NCBI GenBank assembly: GCA_947650365.1
Contig: OX393549.1
Location: 20,884,572-20,948,571, forward strand
DNA length: 64,000 nucleotides
Direction: 5' to 3'
DNA from: Chamaelirium japonicum
Taxonomy: Eukaryota; Streptophyta; Magnoliopsida; Liliales; Melanthiaceae
Part shown: positions 9,670 through 64,000 of the stretch, in pieces
How the letters are laid out: each line of letters opens with the position of its first letter
How positions within the stretch are numbered: position 1 is the stretch's first letter
Program-made: the position numbers and the translations under genes
The notes under the pieces: model-generated
What the model saw: only the letters and a program-made list of their open reading frames with translations
Told to the model about the DNA's origin: nothing
Databases searched by the model: none

Positions 9670-12018
9670 ATGTATAATAATAGGAAAATGGATCAAGAGA
9701 GTTTCGTATCTACCGGTGCCGGTGGTAGTAGTCATACTCCCCAAGATGAAGATCCTAGTAAGCCTCTTTGGCGGTTTGTGACAAAGATAGCAGAAAAGAA
9801 AGAAGGAGGGGGAAATATAACTTTCCGGTGCATCTTTTGTCAAACACAATTCAAGGGCTCTTATTCTAGAGTAAAGGCGCATTTGTTGAAGATAGCCGGT
9901 CATGGAATCCGGGGATGCGTGAAAGTTACATCCCAACAAATTCAAAATATGCAAAGGCTTATTGAACAAGCAGAGTTGCAGGCGAAGAATGAATTGCCCA
10001 AGCAAGTCCCTTTGCCATCTTCCGCTTCTACTCGATCTTCGGGTGCAAGTACGGGGACAGGGGCCCTAGGCATCACGTCATTTAGGCAAGAGAGTTTCGA
10101 GCCAAGGAAGAGGAAGACTGGTAGCTCCGCTTTGGAAAAAGCATGGAACATTGAGTGTCGTGATCAATTGCGAGCGGAGATTGCTAGGATGTTTTATTCG
10201 GGGGGCTTACCGTTTCATCTTGCAAGGAATCCATACTATGTGAGTTCTTATACCTTTGCTGCTAATCCCGCCAACGCGATCAGCGGCTTTGTCCCTCCTG
10301 GGTATAATATGTTGAGAACCACTTTACTTCAAAAGGAGCGAGCAAATATTGAGAAGTTGTTAGAACCAATCAAAACCACTTGGAAGGAGAAGGGAGTTAC
10401 AATTGTTTGTGATGGTTGGACGGATGCTCAAAGAAGGCCTCTTGTGAACTTCATGGCGGTGACGGAGTCCGGACCTATTTTCTTGAAAGCTATCAATTGC
10501 GAGGGAGAGTACAAGGACAAGTTCTACATTGCTAATTTAATCAAGGAGACTGTTATAGAAGTTGGGTCTCAAAATGTGGTACAAGTTATCACGGATAATG
10601 CCCCGGTGTGTAAGGCGGCGGGGATGCTTATCGAAGCACAATGGCCCCGCATCTTTTGGACTCCATGTGTGGTCCATACTCTTAATCTTGCATTGAAGAA
10701 CATATGTGCGGCGAAGAATACAGAATCCAATGAGGTCACGTATGATGAATGTAGTTGGCTAACTATCGTTGCCGGGGATGCCAGTGTTATCAAGAATTTT
10801 ATTATGAACCACTCTATGAGGCTAGCAATGTTCAATGAATTTGTGAAATTAAAGATGCTCGCAATTGCCGACACACGCTTTGCTTCTGTGGTGATCATGC
10901 TCAAGAGGTTTCATGACATAAAGCGCGGTCTCCAAAATATGGTGATTAGTGATCAATGGGATTTGTATAGAGAAGATGATGTGGGGAAAGCACAATTTGT
11001 CAAACAAAAGGTGTTGGATGACTTATGGTGGGACAAGATAGATTATATATTATCTTTCACCGAGCCCATCTATGACATGTTGAGAGTTGCCGATATGGAC
11101 AAGCCGTCTCTACATCTAGTTTATGACATGTGGGACACAATGATTGAAAAGGTCAAGGCGGCTATATATCGATATGAGAAGAAAAAGGAAGGTGAAGAAT
11201 CAAGCTTTTATGAAGTGGTCCATGATATTTTGGTTGATAGGTGGAACAAAAGCAATACTCCACTTCATTGCTTAGCGCACTCATTAAATCCAAAGTAAAG
11301 TAGTAAACTCTCTAATCTCTAATTCTCTATTTTATTGTTGATAACATCATTCAATAATTCAAATTAATTAAGCAATTTGTCTTTTACTTTCTTTAGGTAC
11401 TATAGCAAGGAGTGGCTTGAAGGGGCTTTGAATCGTGTAGCTCCTCATATGGATGTGGAGATCTCGGCCGAGAGGAACAAATGTATTAGACGATATTTTT
11501 CAAGTCCGGATGAGCGTCGGATGTTGAATGTGGAGTTTGCAAAGTTCTCGGCGGCTTTGGAAGAATTTGCGGAGTATGATTCTTTGCACGATAGGGGAGA
11601 GATGGATCCAAAGATTTGGTGGGTCGTGCATGGGGCTTCTACACCTACACTCCAAAGTTTGGCTTTCAAGCTTCTCGGGCAACCTTCTTCCTCTTCGTGT
11701 TGTGAGAGGAATTGGAGCACCTACTCGTTTATTAATTCAATGCAGAGGAATAAGATGACTCCGCAACGTGCCGAGGATCTTGTCTTTGTTCACAACAACC
11801 TTCGTCTTCTATCAAGGAGAAGCCCACAATATTTGGAGGGAGAGACGAAGATGTGGGATATTGGAGGAGATGCATTTGACTCTCTCGGGGACATTGGAGT
11901 TCTAGAGGTTGCGGAGCTTTCACTTGATGAACCCGATTTAGAGACGGTGCTTTTTACGGATGAAGGCGAAGACGAAGGAAATATTGGAGAGGACACCATC
12001 ATACTTGGGGCAAATTGA
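9670..12018 (+). CDS. hAT transposase, two exons, intact
   Basis: This DNA cut-and-paste transposase has exon 1 at 9670-11294 and exon 2 at 11397-12018, with a 102-bp GT-AG intron that splits a Lys codon (AA|G); the junction reads NPKYYSKEW. The product is 748 residues from the ATG at 9670, or 742 from the ATG at 9688, which is the more likely start. Order: an N-terminal BED zinc finger (about residues 35-80, CIFC then HLL...H), a DUF659/RNase H-like core with CDGWTD (Asp near 248) and ITDNAPVC (Asp near 309), and a C-terminal hAT dimerisation domain with the Glu of CCERNWS near 645. The C-terminus is acidic. No stop or frameshift is visible, so the protein could be active. Confidence 0.93.
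11295..11396 (+). other. Intron of the hAT transposase gene
   Basis: The donor is CCAAA|GTAAAG and the acceptor TTTCTTTAG|GTACTAT. Removal joins the two frames and restores the family sequence NPKYY. Confidence 0.85.
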
Positions 12019-12301
12019 AGATCTTTTTTCATTTGTGTTTTGGATAATATGGAAGAGGGATTATGACATTATGTTTATGTTTTTGTTTTGTAACTGTTTG
12101 TTGGATGTTGTTTATCTATTTTGGACCGTTTATGTTTTATTAGGATGCATTTGCGGAGTATGATGTTTATCTATTTTGGTTGTCTATTACTCGTTTTAGT
12201 ATGATATGTTAGATGATGTATTTTAGTTTCTACTTTCTAGCATAGTATAATATGTTAGATGGACCGTTTAGTTTTTAACGTTTTATGAATGGTTATGTCA
12301 T

Positions 12302-12302
<1 letters not shown>

Positions 12303-12354
<52 letters not shown>
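12303..12354. repeat. (TA)n microsatellite in the hAT right end
   Basis: About 25 TA units lie directly inside the subterminal repeats of the hAT. The relic end at 30189 has the same arrangement. Confidence 0.9.
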
Positions 12355-12356
<2 letters not shown>

Positions 12357-12468
12357 CCGTGTCCTAGCCGTGTCGTGTCCTACTTTTTTGAGAAAATGCC
12401 GTGTCGCCGTGTCCGTGTCGTGTCGTGTCGTGTCGCCGTGTCCGTGTCCGTGCTTCACAGGTGTTATA

Positions 12469-13327
12469 TAACTAAACCACCCCTGTGAAATATTTTATAG
12501 TTGAGTGGGAAGGGAGAAGTCACAGGCTCCACGTGAGCATGTATGGTGAAGTGACGCCCCATGCATGCCCTTTTCTTCCTTTTCTGTATGTAGCGGCCAT
12601 GCTTTTATAAAATCCCAAATAGTAAGATGTAATCCGTAGAATATAAGGATTTCAATACTATATATGGAAGAACAGCTTTAAGTCCAGAAAAATTGGATTG
12701 ACAACCACAACCCCTTTATTCCTATCCCAAAGTCTGACAAACAACTATATGAAGAGGCCGGTTTCCCTTTTTTCTTTCCCATATAATTCTCAGGTGGGGT
12801 CCATCTTAAGACTTCAGCTGTAGATTTATCGTATAACTAACTGGTGACCATCCAACCACGAATGGACCACTACAGCCTCACCTAATCTAAACCACTAGTA
12901 ACACTATTATTCAAATTAACCCCTTTATGTACCGAAAACTAAAACAATGGATCCTCTATTAAAAAAGTGTAGCAAATATAAAGACTCAAATTGAAATTCC
13001 TTGACACAATCTATACTTACACCTAACCTAAACCTATGGATTAGATCATATGTTAAGCTCACTGAAAAAGTAGACATTTATAGGAAAAAATCCAGCATGA
13101 CATTATTCTGGTCTCTTGGCCTAAAAGCTTTTTCAAAGATTGTTTCTTTAGCTAACATTATTCTTTTAATTTCTTATTTTCTTAAAAAATAGTTTTGGAA
13201 GTCTATTTGCAATTAAGCTCCCTTTTCTATTTTAATAGCCACTTTATCATATTAAGTTTATCCAATTTTTTTTAAGAAATACAGTAAAGTTGGCTGTCTG
13301 CAGTTAAGATTCTTCTAACTTTTGTAG
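12469..13327 (+). other. Host intron sequence upstream of the first visible PUS10 exon
   Basis: This is AT-rich sequence without a convincing ORF. I looked for the N-terminal CxxC part of PUS10 here and did not see it. Confidence 0.5.
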
Positions 13328-56206
<42,879 letters not shown>

Positions 56207-56460
56207 GTGGCTGACTGGTTCCTGCTCCTTAAGCTCCCAGGCATTGAACCGATTACCCAGCGAGGAAGTGGATACCGGCTAATACGCCTGCTCAAAGTGC
56301 CTCCAGGTGCGGATTCGATGCACGAAATCACTGATTTGGTTTAAGGATAATCTTTAAAGACTGTTAAGCAAGATGTGTAGTTGATTGATCCACTCAACCT
56401 GCTATTTAAAGTTTCACATGATCCATTTTTCTAATTAATGAGAACAAGAAATAAAATAAA
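56207..56460 (+). other. PUS10: Probable 3' UTR of PUS10 with polyadenylation signals
   Basis: Non-coding sequence follows the stop. Overlapping AATAAA signals lie at 56450-56455 and 56455-56460, followed by an A-rich run. The cleavage site cannot be read from sequence alone. Confidence 0.5.
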
Positions 56461-56479
56461 AAAATTAGTAAAAACATGT

Positions 56480-56960
56480 TAATCCAAATATATAATGTAT
56501 GAGGCAGCCATTATGTTAAAACTGGACCTGCCGCCTGTGTCGCGGGTAAGACTGAGAACCGATCCAACCCGACCTAAATGGATCGGGTAGTTTGACCGAA
56601 TATGTTGGTTCAATTCTAAGGTGTGGACATGATTAAATACGGATCGGTTCGATCCATGTTGGGGCTCGGGTAGACCCGGCCCAACCCGAGAAATGGGCTC
56701 ATATATACTCGTCCACATATATGATAAGCCCACAAATATATGTTGTGGGTTTCGACTTGGAGGTTACTACCAAGAGAGCATGTGGCTAAAGCTTAAAGCC
56801 TAATGTGGGTCTGTGGCTTGCTAGTAAATAGCCAACAATCATTAGTTTTTAAACCAACGACCCGAGAACCAATGTCTAAGCCGAATTCGGGTTGGTTAGC
56901 ATTATGGCAGAGTTCGGCTCCGGGCTGGCTCGAACCCGAACCAACCTGACCTGAGTTGCA
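56480..56960. mobile_element. Possible relic related to the MITE at 60284-61144
   Basis: Repeated AACCCGACC/GATCGGTTCG motifs and a right end CCTGAGTTGCACCCCTTG resembling the TAGGGCTGCAACTCG terminus at 61144. The left end was not identified. Confidence 0.35.
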
Positions 56961-57053
56961 CCCCTTGTTAAAATATAAAATCAAATGTTTTAGCCAATAT
57001 ACCAAGATGAATTCATCTCTAAATAAATATTAACTTGAATGAGAGCTCTAGAT

Positions 57054-57402
57054 TAGGGCAAATTATAAAAATTTTCCTTGAACTATACTGCTCATTTCAT
57101 ATTGGTCCCTCAAGTATTTTTTTGAACAATTTGGTCCTTGAACTAAGTTCCGTTTGCATTTAGCGCCTTACATCAACTTTTTATCCCGAAAATACCCTTA
57201 TTAAGTTTCAATAAGACTCAAAATTGTTTTAAAATATTTAACTTATGCTTACTAGGACAATGATATTTTGGAATAAAAGTTGACTGACGGGGTTAAATGC
57301 AGACGGAGCATAGTTCAGGGATCTAATTGTTCAAAAAAATAGTTGAGGGACCGATACGAAATGTGGTCTATAGTTCAAGGGAGGTTTTTGTAATTTGCCC
57401 TA
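57054..57402. mobile_element. Foldback MITE (TAGGGCAAATT ends)
   Basis: The left arm TAGGGCAAATTATAAAAATT...CCTTGAACTATA...GGTCCCTCAA...TTTTTTTGAACAATT is inverted in the right arm ending TTTGTAATTTGCCCTA. The arms are about 115 bp, total 349 bp. The target duplication is not clear beyond TA. Confidence 0.85.
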
Positions 57403-57523
57403 TAAATTATGACATCACTTACAACTGCATATTATCAGCAGAGGTGCCAACAGATGGAATTCTGTGCTTTATCCGGATATCTTATGATGAGCTAAGAGCA
57501 GCACACTACAGCTTTGCCTGTGA

Positions 57524-58310
57524 GGCCAACAATTACTAGCACCCCCGACTTCACAAATAAAAAAAATACCAGACTGTCTCCCAAGCATTCCATGCATATT
57601 GATATGCGCACTGCCACCTCCACCTCTAGAGCCGCCGGTCTCATTACCTCACAGCCACTTCCTTCCTGTTCATGCCGCCATCGCCGTCCTTCCTGTTCAT
57701 GCTGCCATCGCCGTCATGTCCACCTCCTCTCCTCCTCGCCACTCTGATTGTCCTGTCGGAGCCACCAATCCCATGCAGCTCACCGTCACCTCCTCGCTCG
57801 TCCTTCTTTCCTTCTTCTCCAGGAACACCCCCTTGTCCTTATTCCTGCAGACATGTCGGTCGTTTGCAACTGATATGGTTGTCAGTTGCTTCTGATCAAC
57901 ATGGTATGGTCCATATTGATTACGATCGACATGGACCACACCATGTTGGTTAGGAGAAACCGACAACCATGCAAGTCATGAGCGATCAATAGGAATGATG
58001 AAAAAGGGGAGAATGGAGGAGGAAGAGGAAGAATGGGGGAGGAGGAGGAAGAAGATGAAAGGAAGGTAGAGGCAGCAGCGGTGAGGTGCATGAGACCGGC
58101 GGCTTTGGTGGAGTGATCAGAGTGAAGATGAGGACGTTGTATAAGAAGAAGGTAAGAAGAAGGGGAGGAGGAGGACACGAAGGAGCAGGGAGGAGAGGGA
58201 GGGGGAGGCAAACCCTTCTCTATGGTGCATTATCAAAATCGGGGTAATTGTAAAAAGCAAAATCAGGGTGGGATATGTGCATGGTATTGGGGGTGTTAGT
58301 AATTTTGCCC
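57524..58310. mobile_element. Inverted-repeat element (GGCAAAATTACTAACACCCCC ends)
   Basis: The left end GGCCAACAATTACTAGCACC and the right end (reverse complement) GGGCAAAATTACTAACACCC match, and the interior shares AGCCGCCGGTCTCAT in inverted orientation (57630 and 58090). The GC-rich, poly-purine/pyrimidine interior yields ORFs on both strands that are low-complexity artefacts. Confidence 0.65.
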
Positions 58311-58369
58311 TAAATCAAACCCTAATTTTATGTTTGGACATAAGACCGATTGATTCAAATAATAAATGG

Positions 58370-58980
58370 GCGAGTTGGTTAGTGGTCCCCGGCAACATAT
58401 CCCGTTAAGTTGAAAGATAAACAAATGATGTGGATGAAAATGCCCTCCACGATATTTTCAATTTTCAACGAAATGCCATCGTTCTAACCGAACCTCTACC
58501 TCGATCTTCTTGCCTACGATGCTCGCCGTCGCTGAAGCTGTTCACCGCCGTCGAACCGAACATAAACCTAAGATCTATAAGTCATGGGATGAACCCTAGA
58601 CCTAATCCTAAACCTAAGATCTATAAGTCATGGGATGAACCCTAGACCTAATCATAAACCTAAACCTAAACCTAATTCTAATCGAACCTTAAGATCTGTC
58701 GCCGGCCTCTCATCTCTGCTATTCGCCGTCTCCAGAGCAGCGGCGATGAGCAACTGCAATTCGTGGCTGCCTCACTGTCACCTTCCTTGATTGTGCCGCC
58801 TCAGCCACCACTGATTGCGCCCGCCTCGGCCACCCTACTACTCATGCTCAAGAGAGATGGGAGAAGGAGAGGCCAGAGGATAGTTTCAGGTTTTTTAAAA
58901 AAATCTGGGACCTAATGTTAATCGTAATTTCTCGATGGCCTAGTCGTACACAGTTTGTTTGGTTATGGATTTATCACCAA
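58370..58980. repeat. Member of a dispersed repeat family (copies near 51410 and 58990)
   Basis: It starts with GGTTAGTGGTCCCCGGCAAC, comparable to GCTTAGTGAGCCCTTCGCTG (51414) and ACTTAGTGAGAGGTCCCTGA (59006). The 51410 and 58370 copies share GATGTGGAYGRAAATRCCCT and an ending like ATAGTTTCAGGTTTTTTAAA...GGGACC. The interior has a 52-bp tandem copy (CATGGGATGAACCCTAGACC at about 58583 and 58628). Family not recognised. Confidence 0.5.
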
Positions 58981-59204
58981 TTAATCCAATAAAAAAAATG
59001 GGGAACTTAGTGAGAGGTCCCTGACAAGAGATCACTTAAAGGGTAAGGACACACAAAAAGATGGTGTTGCAGCAAGTCCCTCCCGAAAAGGATCCTACTA
59101 GAGCAAGTCCCATACGTGACTTTTATCCCTTTTTAATGACCAAATGGCCCCTTAGTGCATACCCCATCGTCCCTTGCTGCTATACGACTCCAATTTACGG
59201 ATTT

Positions 59205-59620
59205 ACTTCAGTGATTTCACTGTAGTATTTTTTTTTACACGATTTCTTAAAAAAATATATTGCTACAGTAATTTCACTGTAGCTAAAGGGTAAAAATTTG
59301 TGCAGATTGTTACTCTACAAAGATTGTTACTCAATCCGTAAAGATTGTTACTCTTTAGCTACAGTGATTTTACTTTAGCAATTTTGTTTCCCCGACAAAA
59401 TTTTTCAAAAATTATTTGCTACAGTGATTTCCTGTAGCAAAAGAGTAACAATTTGCGCAAATTGTTACCCAATATGCACAAATTGTTACTCTTTTGCTAA
59501 AGTGATTTCACTATAGCAAAAAAAAAATGATAGGATTTCATAATTTTTTTGCTACAGTGATTTTACTGTAGCAAAAGAGTAACAATTTCCAAAGATTGTT
59601 ACTTTTTTAGCCACAGGATC
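59205..59620. repeat. Array of short hairpins (CTACAGTGATTTCACTGTAG)
   Basis: At least five imperfect copies of TTGCTACAGTGATTTYACTG / TAGCAAAAGAGTAACAATT recur about every 60-100 bp. Each contains a palindrome of CTACAGTGA and TTCACTGTAG. Confidence 0.75.
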
Positions 59621-59869
59621 AGTGCCCATATGTACAGCTACACTTAGGGTCTTACTCATGTGTACAGCTGGTCGTAGGGGTAAAAAGAAATTTTTTCTAT
59701 CTGGAATACTTATCACTAATTAACGAAATTGACTGTCTATAACTAAATTTGATCTGTTAGAGAGACCAATCACACATTAGTTTAAATCCTTTTCTAATTT
59801 TATCTGGGATGCATCTGAACCTCAACTTCACTCTCGGCTCGTTACATTAAACGAAAATTCAACGCAACG

Positions 59870-60275
59870 TTCGGTGACTCTCACGGCCATGGGTTCATCC
59901 TTCGAGATGACGAGGGTCGGCTCATTCATTGTGGAGGATCAGTCGTCGCCGGCTCTGCAGTCATTTGGAGGTCGATGCCAAGTCCCTGATGGAATGCTTA
60001 TCTCAACTCCTGATAGTTGGGGCTACTAAACTGATAGTTGAAGGTGACAATTCTGTCATCGTTACGCTCCTGTTGGATGAGGATCTCTCTCCTCCTTGAC
60101 GCATTCGCAGCATTATTGCAAATTGCAAGAGACTATCTTCGAATTTTGTGTCTTGTGACTTTGCACACATCTGGCGCACCGACAATGAGTGTGGCCACGT
60201 GATCGCCAACCATGCCCTACTCAGCGAGATGTCCTTTACTTCTAGAACCGCTTAGAACTATAATGACTCGTTTCG
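59870..60275 (+). pseudogene. LINE RNase H (RVT_3) remnant
   Basis: GFILRDDEGRLIHCGGSVVA near 59890 then, one frame over, EVDAKSLMECLSQLLIVGAT, VEGDNSVIVTLL and HIWRTDNECGHVIANHA to about 60215. It is interrupted downstream by the MITE at 60284-61144 and seems to resume after it. Confidence 0.65.
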
Positions 60276-60283
60276 CCTAGGGC

Positions 60284-61144
60284 TAGGGCTGCAACTTGGG
60301 CAGGTTGGATCCGAACCAATCCGAGTTTTGGATGGGTTTGGGTTGATGTATTTGAAGATTGGATTGGATTAGGGTTGAAAAGATACAACCCGAGTTGTAC
60401 TCGGATCGGGCTCAGATTGAGGGGTTGGGCAACCCGACCCAACCTGAACCGGAGTATTCATGTATGTATGTGAGTCTCATTACACTAATTTGACGAATTA
60501 ACTACATAAATAAACGACGGATAAAGTTTGTCTTTTAATAAACGACGATCAATTAATATTTTTTAATGGTAAAGAATGATGGGCATTGAAAAACGACAGA
60601 GTAAAAAACGACATACTGAAAAACGACGTCATTGCCTGTCCTTTTTGAACAGTATTGGTGTAGTGTCTATGATATATATAGGTAATTAACAAGCAGATCC
60701 ATTCCCAACACTCATATATTGAGGGGTCGCAATCACAACCATCCAATTTCACTGAGTCCAATATTATTTATTTGCATCTTGCTTATTAGATAATGGCATT
60801 ATCTGATTTTGTAGTAAATTGTATGGATAAAAATGCAACAAAAGTTATAAGATAGTGTTAGTATGTATACGGTCTTTTCTGTCTTTTATCCTTAAAGGTA
60901 AAAAGTTTGAATAATGATTAGAAATAAGTATATCCGAATCCGCACAACCCGATCCATCCTACCAACTTGGGCTAACCCAAACCCAACCATTGTTTGAAAA
61001 TTTTCGCTTGGGTTGGGTTCTGCAGGGCATCTCGGGTTGGAGGTTGGGTTGGGTTAGGGTTAGGTTAGGATTGAGGGTTCTAGTACTTGAGTTGGGCTTG
61101 GGTTGACCCAAAACCCGACCCAACCCGCTCGAGTTGCAGCCCTA
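60284..61144. mobile_element. hAT-type MITE (TAGGGCTGCAACT ends)
   Basis: The TIRs are TAGGGCTGCAACTTGGGCAGG (left) and TAGGGCTGCAACTCGAGCGGG (right, reverse complement). The 8-bp duplication is CCTAGGGC (60276-60283) against CATAGGGC (61145-61152), one mismatch. Subterminal regions are rich in GGTTGGGTT/AACCCGACC. The core is AT-rich with no transposase. Confidence 0.85.
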
Positions 61145-61320
61145 CATAGGGCAGGATGAATAGCACGCCATAATTTCGGTAAAAAAATAATACAAGAGGG
61201 AGAAAAAGAAAGAAATAATAGACAACACAATCTCTCACATCCCACACATGGGATGACCTTGTGTCTCCTCCCCGGGTGATCCTGGCCTCTTTGATTTCTT
61301 CGAAAGATCTTGACCCTGGC

Positions 61321-61444
61321 AAAATGTTTTCTTGATCCTGGCAAACTTGGATGGATTATGAATGAAAAAGAACCCGTCAAGAAAAATGTTTTCTTGACCC
61401 TGGCAAACTTGGACGGATTATGAATGAAAAAGAACCGGTCAAGA
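61321..61444. repeat. 62-bp tandem duplication
   Basis: AAAATGTTTTCTTGAYCCTG...GAAAAAGAACC(C/G)GTCAAG begins at 61321 and again at 61383. Two copies with three or four differences. Confidence 0.9.
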
Positions 61445-61919
61445 AAGGGTTTAGTTGGAGGTTAAAAACCATAAAAAAAAATCCCTTTTTAGTTGTAGTG
61501 CACACTTGGCCTCCAATGACCGAATGAGCTATACATGCACTAAACTTGATCTCCAATTGCCGAATGCACAATATATGACTAGGCCTGAAACTATCGAGTG
61601 TAGAAGGAAGAAGAAGGCAAAGGAGAACGGAGGAAAGAAGGAGGAAGAGGAGAAAAAAGGAGAAGGAAGGCGGAAAGCGGAGACGACTGTGGATTGCACG
61701 GGGTCGGCGGTGGCGGACGCAAACAACGAAGATGGGCAACATCCAATGCGGAACGGGCATAGAGCGCAGGCTGCGGGGCTGAGTTGCCCTCATGCGTAGG
61801 CCTGGTTTGCATAGGGTCAACATGGGCATATTTTTTTTAAGTGGTTGTTTGTCTCTAGTAATATGTGTAGTGCGAATAGCAGAAAACATACGAGTATCCT
61901 GATAGGTAAAAATCAGGCC

Positions 61920-62530
61920 TTATTCCCAAGAAAAAGCAGGCCGATACCCCCTGTGACTTTCGGCCCATAAGCCTCTGCAACGTGACCTACGAGATCATCG
62001 CCAAGATCCTAGTAATTTGTTTGAAGCCGCTTATGTCGAGGTGCATCTCCCCCCTTCGAAGCACCCTCGGAAGGTCGGCATATTACAGACAGTACGGTTA
62101 TTGCTAATGAAGTCATGCACACCGTGAGGAAGACGTCCGGTCACAGAGGCTATTTCTCTTTCAAGCTAGATATGGCAAAGGCCTATGACTAGGTGGAGTG
62201 GGGTTTCCTATTCTAAGTATTGGAGTATTTCGTGTTTTCACAGGATTTCCGTGACATCATCAGAGCTTGCATCACCACGATCGACATCTTTCTAGATCTC
62301 AATTATCATCAACGGCTGCTCGCAAGGTCTCATCCAGACGGAGAAGGGTCTTTGCCAAGGCTGCCCCCTATGCCCTTACCTCTTTGTTATGGGGTCCGAA
62401 GTCCTATCTAAGCTCCTGTTAGGGTTGGAGGAACACTTTTATATATCCACGGCATCAAGCTTGGGAAGTCTGGTATTGTACCAGTGTTTCTCATCTCATA
62501 TATGTTCGCAAATGACTAGCTTCCTTTAAG
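61920..62530 (+). pseudogene. LINE reverse transcriptase remnant
   Basis: CDFRPISLCNVTYEIIAKIL near 61950, DSTVIAN(E)VMHTVRKTSGHR near 62095, SFKLDMAKAYD near 62160 (followed by a stop) and GLCQGCPLCPYLFVMGSEVL near 62350, spread over frames. This is the RT core of an L1-type LINE, + strand, 5' and 3' truncated. Confidence 0.78.
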
Positions 62531-62756
62531 GGGGTGGACCTTATGAAGCAATTCTCTTAATTCCCATGTGGGGCGCACGACTCTTATTAAATCCTCTCAT
62601 GGGCCTTCGGTCATTCCAAACTACTTCTTCTCCACCAAATCCTCTCAGACCCGGACCCATGAGATCGAAGACCATGCCTTCAACTTTCCTCGAACGGGGT
62701 ACATGCCTTCGTTCAAGCATTGGGGTAGCTAGATTTTGGAAGTTCAAGAACATCAT

Positions 62757-63601
<845 letters not shown>

Positions 63602-64000
63602 GCCCAACCCGTTCAACGTTATTTTTGAGGTTTCCCATCAGATTATATCAGGGGATCGGATTGCAGGCCCAATGCCCCCCGATCATGGATCCCACCTCCA
63701 GTCAGCATCCCCAAAGGGAATTTCGCCGCCGCCGTCGGAGCTTCTATAACTGCTCACTAGAACACAAACGGTCTATTATGGCCATTAAATCAGCGGCTAT
63801 TCCTAATATGGCCAATTATGGTCAAATTTTTTGTAAGAAAATAGAAAACAAATAATCGGCGGCAAGCTCGCCTTATTTAAGCCTGTAAATCCAAAGTGTG
63901 CGAGCAACACGAGCAGCCGCACGGCTGCTGGACTGAAAAAATGGTTTAATATAATCGGCTATTGGCCGGCCGCCGTATAGATAAGCGGCTGCTGGATTCA
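63602..64000. other. Terminal stretch without recognised gene
   Basis: There is an open + frame from 63354 to 63749 through the hAT relic end; its part after 63602 (FNVIFEVSHQIISGDRIAGP...) has no domain I recognise. GC-rich CGGCTGCTGG/CGGCCGGCCG motifs lie at 63900-64000, and a TATTTAAG motif near 63873. Confidence 0.35.

Larger units (their letters stand above)
8259..12460 (+). mobile_element. Complete hAT transposon, potentially autonomous
   Basis: The TIRs are CTATGAAGCACGGACAC (left) and CTGTGAAGCACGGACAC (right, reverse complement). A perfect 8-bp target duplication, GTGTTATA, lies at 8251-8258 and 12461-12468. Subterminal regions contain many ACACGG/CCGTGTC copies (8270-8500 and 12355-12450). 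The right end carries a (TA)n tract (about 12303-12353). The left interior contains Glu/Asp-coding-like CCGCCGACCTCG repeats (8600-8700) and several copies of a TGAATCAGTCATGACTGATTCATG-type palindrome (8895-9320). The transposase gene lies at 9670-12018. The element sits in host DNA 100 bp downstream of the gypsy LTR. Confidence 0.95.

Noticed and set aside
12469-13327. Possible upstream PUS10 exons
   Set aside because: No segment encodes the expected CxxC-containing N-terminal part with usable splice sites; the missing exons are more likely outside the window.
57597-58211. Ser/Pro-rich ORFs on both strands
   Set aside because: They lie in the inverted-repeat element at 57524-58310 and mirror each other because of its inverted arms.
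61455-61889. Overlapping ORFs in a purine-rich stretch
   Set aside because: AAGAAGGAGG-type low-complexity sequence is open in several frames on both strands; no domain.

Overview
The window is nuclear DNA of a flowering plant; nothing in it fixes the species. The evidence is one spliced host gene with canonical GT-AG introns, surrounded by plant-type Ty3/gypsy and Ty1/copia LTR retrotransposons, L1-type LINEs, hAT transposons, MITEs and very long (TA)n/(GA)n/(CA)n microsatellites. There are no bacterial-style operons, rRNA or CRISPR arrays, and I recognised no tRNA gene.

The only host gene I recognise is PUS10 (tRNA pseudouridine synthase) on the + strand. Thirteen exons between 13328 and 56206 join in frame into 388 residues and a stop codon. 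Its 5' exons, which should encode the N-terminal zinc-binding part, are not visible and probably lie upstream of the window. The visible coding part (1,168 nt) is spread over about 43 kb because the introns are loaded with mobile elements.

Layout. 1-8153: 3' part of a Tat/Retand-like Ty3/gypsy element. It holds the end of integrase, a conserved post-pol spacer, a decayed antisense gene with a plant-mobile-domain (PMD) protein, a duplicated block and a 3' LTR with a subrepeat array. Its pol gene is split at 589-1344 by a non-autonomous hAT element. 8259-12460: a hAT element with an intact two-exon transposase, matching TIRs and a perfect 8-bp TSD. 13328-13702: two PUS10 exons. 13966-19979: a degenerate copia element, itself carrying a hAT MITE. 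22332-28095: a LINE with two intact ORFs, antisense, with a perfect 14-bp TSD. 29307-34781: seven PUS10 exons, interspersed with foldback elements and MITEs. 35170-40860: an intron with a LINE remnant, foldbacks, a hAT MITE and microsatellites. 40866-41097: two PUS10 exons. 41674-46337: a second copia element with very short LTRs, inserted into an older LINE RNase H remnant. 47582-47637: the penultimate exon, followed at once by a (TA)n tract. 47638-56127: the last intron, with a non-autonomous LTR element, a GC-rich minisatellite and a LINE remnant. 56128-56206: last exon and stop. 56207-64000: the 3' UTR, then MITEs, LINE remnants and a hAT relic.

Two elements look young and structurally complete: the hAT at 8259-12460 and the LINE at 22332-28095. 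The hAT could act in trans on the related non-autonomous copy at 589-1344, which has a near-identical TIR. All LINE pieces recognised inside the PUS10 introns are antisense to the gene. The two LINE pieces recognised downstream of the gene are on the + strand.
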